64,000 nt of DNA, taken from assembly GCA_965248075.1 (NCBI GenBank), contig CBDFIL010000003.1, positions 2,728,001-2,792,000 of the forward strand, given 5' to 3'. The position numbers and the translations under genes are program-made. The DNA comes from VXNE01 sp965248075 (GTDB taxonomy: Bacteria > Pseudomonadota > Gammaproteobacteria > Pseudomonadales > Azotimanducaceae). Position 1 is the first letter of the stretch, and each line of letters begins with the position of its first letter. Positions 1-7,739 of this stretch are shown piece after piece. The notes beneath the pieces are model-generated. The model had not been told where the DNA came from and ran no database searches. It saw only the letters and a program-made list of their open reading frames with translations.

Positions 1-1
1 G

Positions 2-124
2 GCCATGATGCTGCGTCTCACCGGCGTCGACATCACCCGGTGTCCGCACTGCGGACGCGGCACCTTGCAGCGCGTTCACGCTCTCGTGCCGGTGATGCGG
101 CGGCGGGCATGGCGACCGCCATGA
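2..124 (+). pseudogene. C-terminal end of an IS91-like transposase (cut by window edge)
   Basis: Frame 2 is open from the window edge to TGA at 122-124. It encodes about 40 residues beginning AMMLRLTGVDITRCPHCGRG. The LTGVD...CPxCG signature followed by a basic tail resembles the zinc-ribbon-containing C terminus of IS91-type (Y2) transposases. Only the end is visible, so whether the gene is intact outside the window is unknown. It lies 167 bp before the IS630 element, so this is a mobile-element-rich spot. Bases 125-288 contain no gene I can support and may be the 3' non-coding end of the same element. Family assignment rests on this short motif only. Confidence 0.5.
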
Positions 125-291
125 TCGGCATCGGCATCGGACACGCCGAAGATCGAATGCGTCGTCCGACGCGTTCCCGGCATCCCATTGACCACGCCAC
201 GCGAATGGCCATCGCACCCGACAATCCGACTCCCGGCAGACACTCCCGACGTCACCAGGACCCGTGGCCGGTCGCCGAAGTGTGCTCGCTA

Positions 292-1490
292 GTGTAGTGT
301 CTCGAACAAAATAGTGTTTATGTGGCATTCGCGATAGACTGCGTGGCATCGATGTTTTGTGGAGGGTGCGCGATGCGCGTTGCGGCGGAGATCGAGTTGT
401 CGGGCAAGGACCGCGAACAGCTTGGGAAGTGGGCCGCGGCGCGGAGCGCGCCGGTGCGCCTGCGGGAGCGCGCGCGGATCGTCCTGCTGGCCGCGGGGGG
501 CATGACGAACAAGGCGATCGCGTCGGAGCTGGGGATCGATGCGAACAAGGTGGGCCGCTGGCGGGCGCGGGTCGCCGCGGAGGGCGTGTCGGCGATCGAG
601 AAGGAACGTCCTCGCGGCGCGAACCAGGGCGGCAAGGACAGCCGGGCGCAGGCGGAACTGCGCAGCAGGGTGATCGAGGCGACCACGCAGACGACGCCGC
701 GGGACGCCACGCACTGGTCGTGCCGGTCGATGGCGCGGCATCTGGAGACGACGCACAGCTTCGTGAATCGGGTGTGGCGCGCGCACGGTCTCAAGCCGCA
801 CCTGATCCGGACGTTCAAGTTGAGCAACGATCCGCGTTTCGAGGAGAAGCTGCAGGACGTGGTGGGGCTGTACCTCGACCCGCCGGAGAACGCGGTGGTG
901 TTCAGCTTCGACGAGAAGAGCCAGATTCAGGCGCTGGACCGGACGCAGCCGGGGTTGCCGATGAAGAACGGTCGCGGCGGGACGATGACGCACGATTACA
1001 AGCGCCACGGCACCACGACATTGTTCGCGGCGCTGAACATCGCGACGGGCGAGGTGGTCGGCAAGACCTATCGCAAGCACCGCCACCAGGAGGTGTTGAG
1101 GTTCCTGCGGGAGGTCGACAAGACGGTGCCGAAGGATCAGGAGATTCACATCGTGCTGGACAACTACGCGACGCACAAACACGAGAAGGTGCTTGGGTGG
1201 ATCGAGCGCAAGAAGCGCGTGTTCCTGCACTTCACGCCAACTAGCGCGTCCTGGGCCAACTTGGTGGAGCGGTTCTTCGCGATGCTGACCGACAAGCAGA
1301 TCCGGCGCGGGGTCTTCACGTCCGTGCCGCACCTTGAGAAACGCCTCCGGGAGTATCTGGATAGCTACAACAAGGCCCCCCGTCCCTTCGTTTGGACAAG
1401 GACGGTCGAGGAAATCATCGACAAGGTCGGCCGCGCACGGACGGCACTGGGCAAAGCGTCATAATCGTTACTTTGTTAAGGACACTACAC
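292..1490 (+). mobile_element. Complete IS630-family insertion sequence with TA target duplication
   Basis: The ends are inverted repeats GTGTAGTGTC (292-301) and GACACTACAC (1481-1490), continuing as a weaker match (AACAAA inside each end). TA dinucleotides flank both sides (290-291 and 1491-1492), inside CTAG. TA duplication is the rule for IS630/Tc1-mariner elements. The element is about 1.2 kb and carries one intact transposase, so it may still be active. Confidence 0.85.
373..1464 (+). CDS. IS630 family transposase
   Basis: A DDE transposase of 363 aa. The N-terminal helix-turn-helix region (about 5-70; RERARIVLLAAGGMTNKAIA) fits a winged/Psq-like DNA-binding domain. The catalytic triad is readable: first Asp in VVFSFDEKSQIQAL, second Asp in IHIVLDNYATHKH, and Glu in FTPTSASWANLVERFF. 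Start chosen at ATG 373 because GGAGG lies at 361-365; a longer frame from 322 has no ribosome site. The frame is intact and ends 16 bp before the right inverted repeat. IS630 enzymes cut and paste at TA dinucleotides. This protein, or a relative with similar ends, could mobilise the TA-flanked MITE at 6252-6509, whose tip (GTGTCGTGTC) resembles the end of this element (GTGTAGTGTC). Confidence 0.9.
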   Translation: MRVAAEIELSGKDREQLGKWAAARSAPVRLRERARIVLLAAGGMTNKAIASELGIDANKVGRWRARVAAEGVSAIEKERPRGANQGGKDSRAQAELRSRVIEATTQTTPRDATHWSCRSMARHLETTHSFVNRVWRAHGLKPHLIRTFKLSNDPRFEEKLQDVVGLYLDPPENAVVFSFDEKSQIQALDRTQPGLPMKNGRGGTMTHDYKRHGTTTLFAALNIATGEVVGKTYRKHRHQEVLRFLREVDKTVPKDQEIHIVLDNYATHKHEKVLGWIERKKRVFLHFTPTSASWANLVERFFAMLTDKQIRRGVFTSVPHLEKRLREYLDSYNKAPRPFVWTRTVEEIIDKVGRARTALGKAS

Positions 1491-1653
1491 TAGATGGCAT
1501 GACCTTCGCTCCGGCGTCCTGATCGACGCCGCTCCTCCAATACTTTCCCCATAGCGCGCTTCGTTGACCACCGCGCGGCTCAGCTCAATGATCTTATCGA
1601 TCATGCTCCGCACGACCGATAAGAGCCTATTCATTATGTTGTTAGCAACATAA
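1491..1653. other. Gene-free stretch with AT-rich hairpin
   Basis: Between the IS630 right end and the intron fragment I see no supportable gene. TTATGTTG and CAACATAA (about 1633-1652) form an 8-bp stem around a TTAG loop immediately before the intron fragment. Some bacterial group II introns insert just after hairpins of this kind. A minus-strand frame from about 1632 into the IS end has no recognisable homology. Confidence 0.4.
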
Positions 1654-1725
1654 GATGCCCGAATTGGGCACGTCCGGATCTGCGGGAGCCGGGGGTGGGC
1701 AACCACCCTCGGCCACCCGGCGTCG
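1654..1725 (+). mobile_element. 5'-truncated group II intron fragment (domains V-VI)
   Basis: About 70 bp match, with at most trivial differences, the 3' end of the intron at 9112-9818. The fragment starts inside domain V (GATGCCC...GGGCACGTCCGG) and includes the whole domain VI hairpin, an 11-bp GCCGGGGGTGG stem with a GCAA loop. Target-primed reverse transcription copies intron RNA from its 3' end, so 3' fragments like this are expected from incomplete retrohoming. It lacks the 5' strand of domain V and cannot be active. Shared sequence continues downstream into the REP repeat, so the right boundary is approximate. Confidence 0.6.
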
Positions 1726-1790
1726 CCCGTTTCGAGCCTGTGCAAGCCCTTGGTGACGGGACGGGACAAGCCCGTCCCCTACGGTTTTCT
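1726..1790. repeat. REP-A palindromic repeat at plsB 3' end
   Basis: A copy of a dispersed repeat: a GTCGCCCGTgTCGAGCCTG core followed by arms GGGACGGG and CCCGTCCC around ACAAG. The same unit appears near 9819-9885, 27375-27470 (inverted) and three times in tandem at 36738-36903. Read on the minus strand, its CTAC edge supplies the TAG stop codon of plsB (1781-1779). Confidence 0.75.
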
Positions 1791-4205
1791 GTTCCCTGTG
1801 CGTCCACGCGCCGGGCCCCGGGGTGAAAACTCCTGGCCCGCCCCGCCCGCCGCGAACAGCGCCACCCCCTGCCGGAACTCGTCGTCGATCACCTGCCTGG
1901 CCGCGCGCACGACGGTGGCTACGACCGGCTCGGCGCGCAGGCAACCGTCCTGCGTGGTGACGGCGCCGCGTTCGATCAGCGCGTCGATGAAGCCGCGAAA
2001 CAGGCGCTCGTCCGAGAAGTCCGGCGCGTCTATCCCGTGCAGCTTCGACATGCGTGCGGCCGCGACGCCGCAGCGGCTCTCGAGGTCGGCACGGGTGAGG
2101 GGTCCGTTGGCGGTCAGCATGGCGACGACGACGTAGTAGCGTTCGATGGTCTCGCGCAGAATGTTGGCGAGGAGCTTCAGCCGGAAGCGCTCCGGCGCCT
2201 CCGGTGGGGGGGCGGCGTAGAGCCCGCCCTCGCGCTCGACGACGAGACCCAGCGCCGCCAGGTGGCCCAGCCAGCGGGTGACGGTGTCCTGTGCCTCCTC
2301 GGGCAGGAACAGCTCCCGGCGCACGAAGGGATAGACGGTTTCGAAGTAGCGCGTGAGGTCGGCCGCGCGGGCGCTGCGGCGGCGGTTGACGACCAGGCAG
2401 GCGACCAGCGAGGGAGCCGCGAATACGTGCAGGACGTTGTTCCGGTACCAGGTCATCAGGACCGCCGTCGCGCGGTCGTGACCGAGGATGTCGCCGAACC
2501 GCCGCCGGTCCCGTTCGAGCAACCCGAGGGACTCGACGGCCGCCACGACCGCGTCCGCCGGCAGGTCCGTCACATGGTGGCCGTGCCGCCCGGCGTCGAG
2601 GGAGAGGAGGGTCCGCAGGCAGTCGATCTGTTCGATCAGGAGTCGCTCGTCGATGGCCTGGCGGGGCATGGACAGGGTTGTGAGAGCCACCAGGTTGACC
2701 GGGTTCACGGAAGCCACCGCATTGATCCGCAGCAGCGTCTGCATGCCGAGGTCCCTGGCGGCCGCGGCCGACGGGTCAGCCCCGGCTGCCGCCAGGTCGA
2801 TCGGCTCTCCAAAGTCGATCGACACCTTGCCGAAGGATTGCCGTGCGAGCCGGCTACTCCGCAACAACCCGCGTATGGATTCGCGCCGCTTCGTGTTCCC
2901 GCGCAGTTCGCTTAGATAGCTCCCGGCCTCGATGACCTTTTCGTAGCCGATGTATACCGGCACGATGGCGATCGGCCGGGGTACGCCCCGCCGGGCCGCG
3001 TCGAGCGTCATGCGCAGCAGTCCGACGTGCGGTCGCAGGAGCCGCCCCGTCCGGGAGCGGCCCCCCTCGATGAAGTACTCGACGGAGTGGCCGCGCCGCA
3101 GCACCTGGTAGAGGTACTCGGCGAAGATCGCCGTGTAGAGCCGGTCGTCGAGGAAGCGGCGTCGCATGAAGAACGCGCCCCCGCGGCGCAGGATGGGGCC
3201 GGCGAGCGGCATGTTCATGTTCTCGCCGGCGGCGATGTGCGGAATCATGAACCCCTGGTGGAACAGCACGTAGGACAACAGCAGGTAGTCCACGTGCGAG
3301 CGATGGCTCGGCGCGTAGACGAGGGTGTGGGTGTCCGCGAGGCGGGCCAGTCGGTCGATGCCGCGAACCTCGATCCCGTCGTAGATGCGGTTCCAGAACC
3401 AGGTCAACACACGGTTGAGGAAGCGTATCGTCGGGTAGGACATGTCCGACGCGATGGAGTTGGCGTAGCGCCGGGCAACACGCAGGGCCTCTGCCCGGTC
3501 CGTCTCGCCGTCTTCCTCGATGGCGGCGAGCACGGCGCGGCTCGCCAGTACCCGATCGACCAGCGTGCGTCGATGGGACAGGTCGGGACCCAGGGTGGCG
3601 GTGCGCTGGTTGCGGAACGTGACCCGCAACAGTCGTGCGGTGCGCCGCGTCATGCGGTTGTGGTCGAGGCCCGCGTCGACGATCTCGTGCCAGGGCAGCG
3701 CAGCGCCGAACCGCACGACGATATCCGTGCGATTGAAAAAGAGGCTCATGAAACGCCGAAAGCGAGAGGACATGGGCCAGTCGTCGGAGAACAGGGAACG
3801 CACGACGGAGCGCTCCTTGTTCGCCGCGCGACCCCAGAAGATGGACACGGGAACCAGCGTCGCCTGCGCACCGGGGGCGCCCAGGAGCCAGCTCTCGAAG
3901 CGCAGCATGCGCGAGGAATAGCTGCGCATCGTGTGGCGGCGGACGATGCCGGCGCCGCGGTTCAGGAAGAAGAAACGGCGCGCCTCCTCGACGCCGTCGG
4001 CGATGAAGGGCTCGGTCGGGCGTGGCAATCCGGCCCGTTCGGCGAGCAGGTCGAGGACCAGCAGGTCCGTCAGCGAGCGTTGGTCGAGCACGTACACCGG
4101 CACGGCGCCGTCGACGGCATCGAGGCCGAACGCCTCGGGTCGTGTCAGCCAGCGCACGACGGCCCGCGCGATCCGGAAGTTGAGACGTTTGAGAAGCGAC
4201 CACAT
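1779..4205 (-). CDS. plsB: Glycerol-3-phosphate 1-O-acyltransferase PlsB
   Basis: Membrane-associated acyltransferase that adds the first acyl chain to glycerol-3-phosphate in phospholipid synthesis. Starting at ATG 4205, preceded by AGGAGG, the protein is 808 aa, essentially the length of E. coli PlsB (807). The HxxxxD catalytic motif is in PSHRSHVDY (about residue 300), and the substrate-binding FIEGGRSRTGR block is near residue 380. A longer frame to 4286 lacks a ribosome site. The last ~20 residues (from GQEFSPRGPARG) and the TAG stop are encoded by dispersed palindromic repeats at 1779-1839, so the native C terminus has probably been replaced or extended. It follows gspD on the same strand with a 96-bp gap and may share transcription with it. 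Confidence 0.95.
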   Translation of the reverse strand: MWSLLKRLNFRIARAVVRWLTRPEAFGLDAVDGAVPVYVLDQRSLTDLLVLDLLAERAGLPRPTEPFIADGVEEARRFFFLNRGAGIVRRHTMRSYSSRMLRFESWLLGAPGAQATLVPVSIFWGRAANKERSVVRSLFSDDWPMSSRFRRFMSLFFNRTDIVVRFGAALPWHEIVDAGLDHNRMTRRTARLLRVTFRNQRTATLGPDLSHRRTLVDRVLASRAVLAAIEEDGETDRAEALRVARRYANSIASDMSYPTIRFLNRVLTWFWNRIYDGIEVRGIDRLARLADTHTLVYAPSHRSHVDYLLLSYVLFHQGFMIPHIAAGENMNMPLAGPILRRGGAFFMRRRFLDDRLYTAIFAEYLYQVLRRGHSVEYFIEGGRSRTGRLLRPHVGLLRMTLDAARRGVPRPIAIVPVYIGYEKVIEAGSYLSELRGNTKRRESIRGLLRSSRLARQSFGKVSIDFGEPIDLAAAGADPSAAAARDLGMQTLLRINAVASVNPVNLVALTTLSMPRQAIDERLLIEQIDCLRTLLSLDAGRHGHHVTDLPADAVVAAVESLGLLERDRRRFGDILGHDRATAVLMTWYRNNVLHVFAAPSLVACLVVNRRRSARAADLTRYFETVYPFVRRELFLPEEAQDTVTRWLGHLAALGLVVEREGGLYAAPPPEAPERFRLKLLANILRETIERYYVVVAMLTANGPLTRADLESRCGVAAARMSKLHGIDAPDFSDERLFRGFIDALIERGAVTTQDGCLRAEPVVATVVRAARQVIDDEFRQGVALFAAGGAGQEFSPRGPARGRTGNRKP
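1791..1839. repeat. REP-B palindromic repeat inside plsB 3' end
   Basis: About 48 bp matching, in opposite orientation, 27143-27191 downstream of bamA, and partly 10124-10150 downstream of gspN. Recognisable parts are CTGTTCCCTG, an imperfect CGCG hairpin, CCGGGGTG and AAAACTCCTGG. Here it is translated as part of plsB. Confidence 0.7.
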
Positions 4206-4301
4206 GGGCAAGACGCCTCCTCGCACGGCCGAGGCTAACAGACGGGGGCGCTTGTGAAGAAACCGCGTGCGGGTGGTGGTGCGCAATCGCGACGCAAGCG
4301 T

Positions 4302-6239
4302 CTACCCGTTGCTGCGCCCCTCGTAGAGGTCGTCCGGCGAGGGCGTTGCCCCTGCCGGGCGGGATTCGAGCCGGAATTCCCAGATGCGGTTGTAGAGGCG
4401 GTCGGTCGTGACCTTGACGTCCTCTTCGCTGCGCAGGACCGTGGGCCGCAGGAACACCAGGAGGTTTCTCTTGGCGCGCGTCTCCCGCGTACTGCGGAAC
4501 AGCCGCCCGATCGCCGGTATGTCGCCGAGCACCGGCACCTTGCGCCGGGATTCGCGGATGTCGTCCTGGATGAGCCCGCCGAGCACGATCGTCTGGCCAT
4601 CGTCGGCCAGTACCGTGGTGTCTATTTCCCGCTTCTGCGTGATGAAGTCGGCGCTCTCCAGGGCACGCGATCCGAGGCCGGAATCGACCAGGTTCTCGAC
4701 GGTCAGGAGGACTTCCAGCCGCACCGAGGAGCCATCGTGGATGTGCGGCGTGACGGTGAGCGTGATGCCAATGTCCTGGCGCTGCACGGTACTGAACGGG
4801 TTGCTGATGCCGTCCGCGGTGGTGGTGAACGATCCGGACCGGAACGGCACGTTCTGGCCGACGAGGTTCTTTGCCTCCTCGTTGTCGAGGGTCAGCACGC
4901 TCGGCGCGGACAAGAGGTCGGCGGCGACGTTGGTGGCCAGGGCATTCAGCACCGCGCCGAAGGAGATGCCGTCGGCGTCGATCTTGGCGACGGCGACGCT
5001 GGGCACCGTCGCGCCGCCCACGAGGCCGATGCCGTCCACGGCGGTGGCGCCCTCTGGCAGCGCCCCGGCGAGCAGGGCGTTGACGATGCCGTTCAGCGTC
5101 GTGTTGAAGGCCGGCACCGACTGACCGCGCTGGTCGGTGCCGGCGACCTCGACGCCCACGGTGAAGAGATCGTCGACCGCGATCTCGGCGATCGCCGCCT
5201 CGATGAGAACCTGGGTGCGCCGTACGTCGAGCATGCCCAGCACGTCGAGAATCTCGCCCATGGTCCCGGGGTCGGCGCGGGCCACGATGGCGTTCAGCGA
5301 CTCGTCCGCCTGGATGCTGATGTGCTGCTGATCGCTGGCCCCGGACTGGCTCGTGAAGAGTCCGTTCAGGATGCCGACGAGGTCGGCCGCCTGGGCGTGG
5401 GACAGGCGGATCACCTGGGCGGCGTCCGTGGACGTGGCCGGCACGTCGAGCTTGTCGACGAGGTCCATGATCACGGCGACCGGCCGCGACTTGCCGCGCA
5501 GGATGAGGCTGTTGTTGCGCTCGTTCGCGATCACCTGCACCACCTGGGGCCCCGATCCGCTCTGCCCGAGCTGTTCCGGGGCGACCTTTTCGAGAATCGC
5601 CACGACCGCGCCCACCCACGCGTAGGTCAGTGGGCGCACGACGAACTCCTCCTCGTTCGCGACGTCGATCTCGGCGACGATGCGCATGAGACGCTCGATG
5701 TTGTCCGCGTGGTCGGAGAGGATCACGACGTTCGGTTGCGCGACTGCGGCGATGTGTCCGTACTGCGGAATGATCGGCCGCAGGATCTTCACGAGCTCCG
5801 CGGCCGCCACATTCTGCGCCGGGACCACCTGGGTCACGATGGCCTGCCGCGCCTGGGACAGGCCGTCGCCGCCGCCACCGGTCTGCTTGACCAGGGTCGG
5901 GTTCTGCACGACGTGCACCACCTCGCCGACGGCATAGGCGCCAAAGCCATGCACCCGCAGCACGGACAGCAGCAACTCGTATACGCCGTCCTTGTCGAGT
6001 TGGACGTTCGACACCACCGTGACCGTGCCCTTGATGCGCGGGTCGATCACGAACGGACGTTCGGTGATCTGCGAGACCTGCGTGATGAACTGCCGGATAT
6101 CCTGGTCGCGGGCGTTGATCTCCCATGTCTGTGCCGGCGGTTCGGACGCCGTCTGGTTTTCCTGGGCGACGACGGCCGGCGTCGTCAGCCAGCAACCGGC
6201 GACGACGCACGCCATCGAGACTGCGCGGAGGGTCTTCAT
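4302..6239 (-). CDS. gspD: Type II secretion system secretin GspD
   Basis: Outer-membrane secretin that forms the exit pore for folded exoproteins. Length 645 aa, usual for the family. Start at ATG 6239 gives a signal peptide (MKTLRAVSMACVVAGC... ending near AQE). Then come the N0 domain (TWEINARDQDIRQFITQVSQ), N1-N3 repeats (for example PLTYAWVGAVVAILEKV) and the secretin core with VPFRSGSF, LTVTPHIHDG and GGLIQDDIRESRRKVPVLGDIPAIG. No good Shine-Dalgarno is visible before the start, probably because a 260-bp MITE (6252-6509) replaced the original upstream sequence. It would normally be translated directly after gspC. No other gsp structural genes are in the window. Confidence 0.95.
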   Translation of the reverse strand: MKTLRAVSMACVVAGCWLTTPAVVAQENQTASEPPAQTWEINARDQDIRQFITQVSQITERPFVIDPRIKGTVTVVSNVQLDKDGVYELLLSVLRVHGFGAYAVGEVVHVVQNPTLVKQTGGGGDGLSQARQAIVTQVVPAQNVAAAELVKILRPIIPQYGHIAAVAQPNVVILSDHADNIERLMRIVAEIDVANEEEFVVRPLTYAWVGAVVAILEKVAPEQLGQSGSGPQVVQVIANERNNSLILRGKSRPVAVIMDLVDKLDVPATSTDAAQVIRLSHAQAADLVGILNGLFTSQSGASDQQHISIQADESLNAIVARADPGTMGEILDVLGMLDVRRTQVLIEAAIAEIAVDDLFTVGVEVAGTDQRGQSVPAFNTTLNGIVNALLAGALPEGATAVDGIGLVGGATVPSVAVAKIDADGISFGAVLNALATNVAADLLSAPSVLTLDNEEAKNLVGQNVPFRSGSFTTTADGISNPFSTVQRQDIGITLTVTPHIHDGSSVRLEVLLTVENLVDSGLGSRALESADFITQKREIDTTVLADDGQTIVLGGLIQDDIRESRRKVPVLGDIPAIGRLFRSTRETRAKRNLLVFLRPTVLRSEEDVKVTTDRLYNRIWEFRLESRPAGATPSPDDLYEGRSNG

Positions 6240-6251
6240 CCCGGATTCGTA

Positions 6252-6509
6252 GTGTCGTGTCACGCGAGTTCTAGCGCTTCAGCGCGTCCCACGGGGTCTG
6301 TGGCAAGGCGCGTCCCCGCCGGGAATGGTGGGCCCATTGCCAAGGGGCGCAACACCGCCACAGGCGACGATCTTCGTGCGAGGGGTTTCCCCCTCGCAAG
6401 CAGACTGCGTTGTGGTCCTTGCCAATTTGCCCGATATTCCCTGCGGACCACGCCTTGCATTGACGCGCATGGCGAACTCTGAAGTGCGAGAACTCGCGTG
6501 ACACGACAC
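6252..6509. mobile_element. 260-bp class MITE with perfect 21-bp terminal inverted repeats and TA duplication
   Basis: 6252-6272 (GTGTCGTGTCACGCGAGTTCT) and 6489-6509 are exact reverse complements. TA lies on both outer sides (6250-6251 and 6510-6511), so the element plus one TA is 260 bp. There is no transposase gene. The tip resembles the local IS630 end (GTGTAGTGTC), suggesting an IS630/Tc1-type enzyme moved it. It sits between gspC and gspD and its first base completes the gspC stop codon. Confidence 0.85.
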
Positions 6510-7423
6510 TAGCGAAGAGACGCCTTCACGAAGAAACGGCGCTCGCCGCGCTGCACCTCCAGGCGGGCGGCGCCCTCGGCGATGACGCTGTCGATCTCCA
6601 TCCGGTCCTGGCGCACGTTGCCGACGGGCCGACCGTTAACGGAGACGATGACGTCGCCGGTCTGGAGCCCCGTGTGGGCGAGCTGCGGCGCGTTGGAGAG
6701 AGAGGCGACCCGATAGCCGCGGGTCTCGGATGGGGACACCGGCTCCAGTCCGATGGCGCTCAGGGTCTGTTCAGGGTTTTCCTGCAGGCGTTCGCGGTAC
6801 GCGTCCACGACGGTGCGGACGGTTTCCGTCTGTCTCTGGTAGCGCGGTGCATCCTGGCGTGCCCCGGCGGGTTGCAGGGCGCTCCCGGGACTACCAGGCG
6901 CCGCCGGTGCGCGGCCCGTGTCGGCCGTCGCCGCCTGCAGGGGCAGGTCGTCGAAACGCAGTGCCTCGCGCACCCCGCCCCGGCTGATCACCACGAGGTC
7001 GGTGTGGACCTCGGCGAGCCGGGCGCCGCCGGGGATTTCATCGCCGACCCGGTACGCCTCGGCCGGGCGGCCCTGCGTGCCGATGACCGCAACCGACGCC
7101 GCGGGGTCGCTTGCCTCAAAGACGGCGGCGAGTACCAGGTTGAGCTTGGTGTCCGGTGTCCGGTCGAGGCCCGCATTGGAGACGCGTCCGGCGACAGTTC
7201 TGCCAAACAGATGCAGTCCGGCGATGCGCTCGATGTCGGCCGCTGCGGCGGGCGCTTCCTCAACGGCTGCCATCGGGACGGGCCCTCCCGCATCCGGGCT
7301 CACGGCGAAGGACCACACGGCCTGCGCCAGCGTCCCGGCGATGCCGACGGCGATGCCGACAGTGGCGACAACACGCGCGGGCTCGATGAGCTTGGCCGCC
7401 TGATCGAACAATGCGATCCCCAT
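6509..7423 (-). CDS. gspC: Type II secretion system protein GspC
   Basis: Inner-membrane/periplasmic clamp protein that links the secretin GspD to the inner-membrane platform; 304 aa. A short cytoplasmic head is followed by one membrane helix (about 18-43, VVATVGIAVGIAGTLAQAV). The homology region comes next (GLHLFGRTVAG; TKLNLVLAAVFEASDP...; RVGDEIPGGARLAEVH), and a C-terminal PDZ-like domain (about 225-304, GYRVASLSNAPQLAHTGLQ, VNGRPVGN). The stop TAG at 6511-6509 is made by the junction with the MITE. Removing the MITE and one TA would leave gspC reading in frame into gspD, so the present C terminus may not be native. Confidence 0.9.
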   Translation of the reverse strand: MGIALFDQAAKLIEPARVVATVGIAVGIAGTLAQAVWSFAVSPDAGGPVPMAAVEEAPAAAADIERIAGLHLFGRTVAGRVSNAGLDRTPDTKLNLVLAAVFEASDPAASVAVIGTQGRPAEAYRVGDEIPGGARLAEVHTDLVVISRGGVREALRFDDLPLQAATADTGRAPAAPGSPGSALQPAGARQDAPRYQRQTETVRTVVDAYRERLQENPEQTLSAIGLEPVSPSETRGYRVASLSNAPQLAHTGLQTGDVIVSVNGRPVGNVRQDRMEIDSVIAEGAARLEVQRGERRFFVKASLR

Positions 7424-7739
7424 GTCGGTCGGGCGGCTATTGTAGCGGACAAGGGATGCGGCCGGGTGTCACGCGGGCGCTTGCCAGTTGATGCGGCACG
7501 GGACGTTGTAGCGCCCCATAGCCGTGCGTCGGGCGGTTGCGTCGTGTACAAGAGCGGTCGCGTCGGGCGGAGGCCGTTCTCCCCAGTGGTGCGTTGGTGC
7601 CCGCATGAAAGTCTGGCCCGGACCGTGATCGGCGTTCTGACGTTGGTGGCGCGGTTGCCTGCGACCCCGCATGCGAGCATGAACGTACCGCCGCGGTCGT
7701 ACCCGACGCGACCTTAGGACAAGCGTGGAGGAATCGTCG
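7424..7739 (+). other. IS110 left-end non-coding region, candidate bridge RNA
   Basis: There is no gene in this 316-bp stretch between gspC and the IS110 transposase. In IS110-type elements, the non-coding end next to the transposase encodes a structured guide (bridge) RNA, at the left end in the IS110 group. Runs such as GTGCGTCGGGCGG/GTCGCGTCGGGCGG (about 7524-7573) are repeated. No structure was computed, so this is an inference from family knowledge. On the minus strand TACAAT (about 7435-7445) could be a -10 box for gspC. Confidence 0.35.

Noticed and set aside
1485..1632. Minus-strand frame of about 49 codons running into the IS630 end
   Set aside because: No homology recognised, no ribosome site, and the stop is supplied by the insertion sequence; perhaps a gene remnant but unsupported.
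2854..6210. A 1118-codon minus-strand open frame overlapping plsB and gspD
   Set aside because: Out-of-frame shadow of two recognised genes, Arg-rich with no domain.
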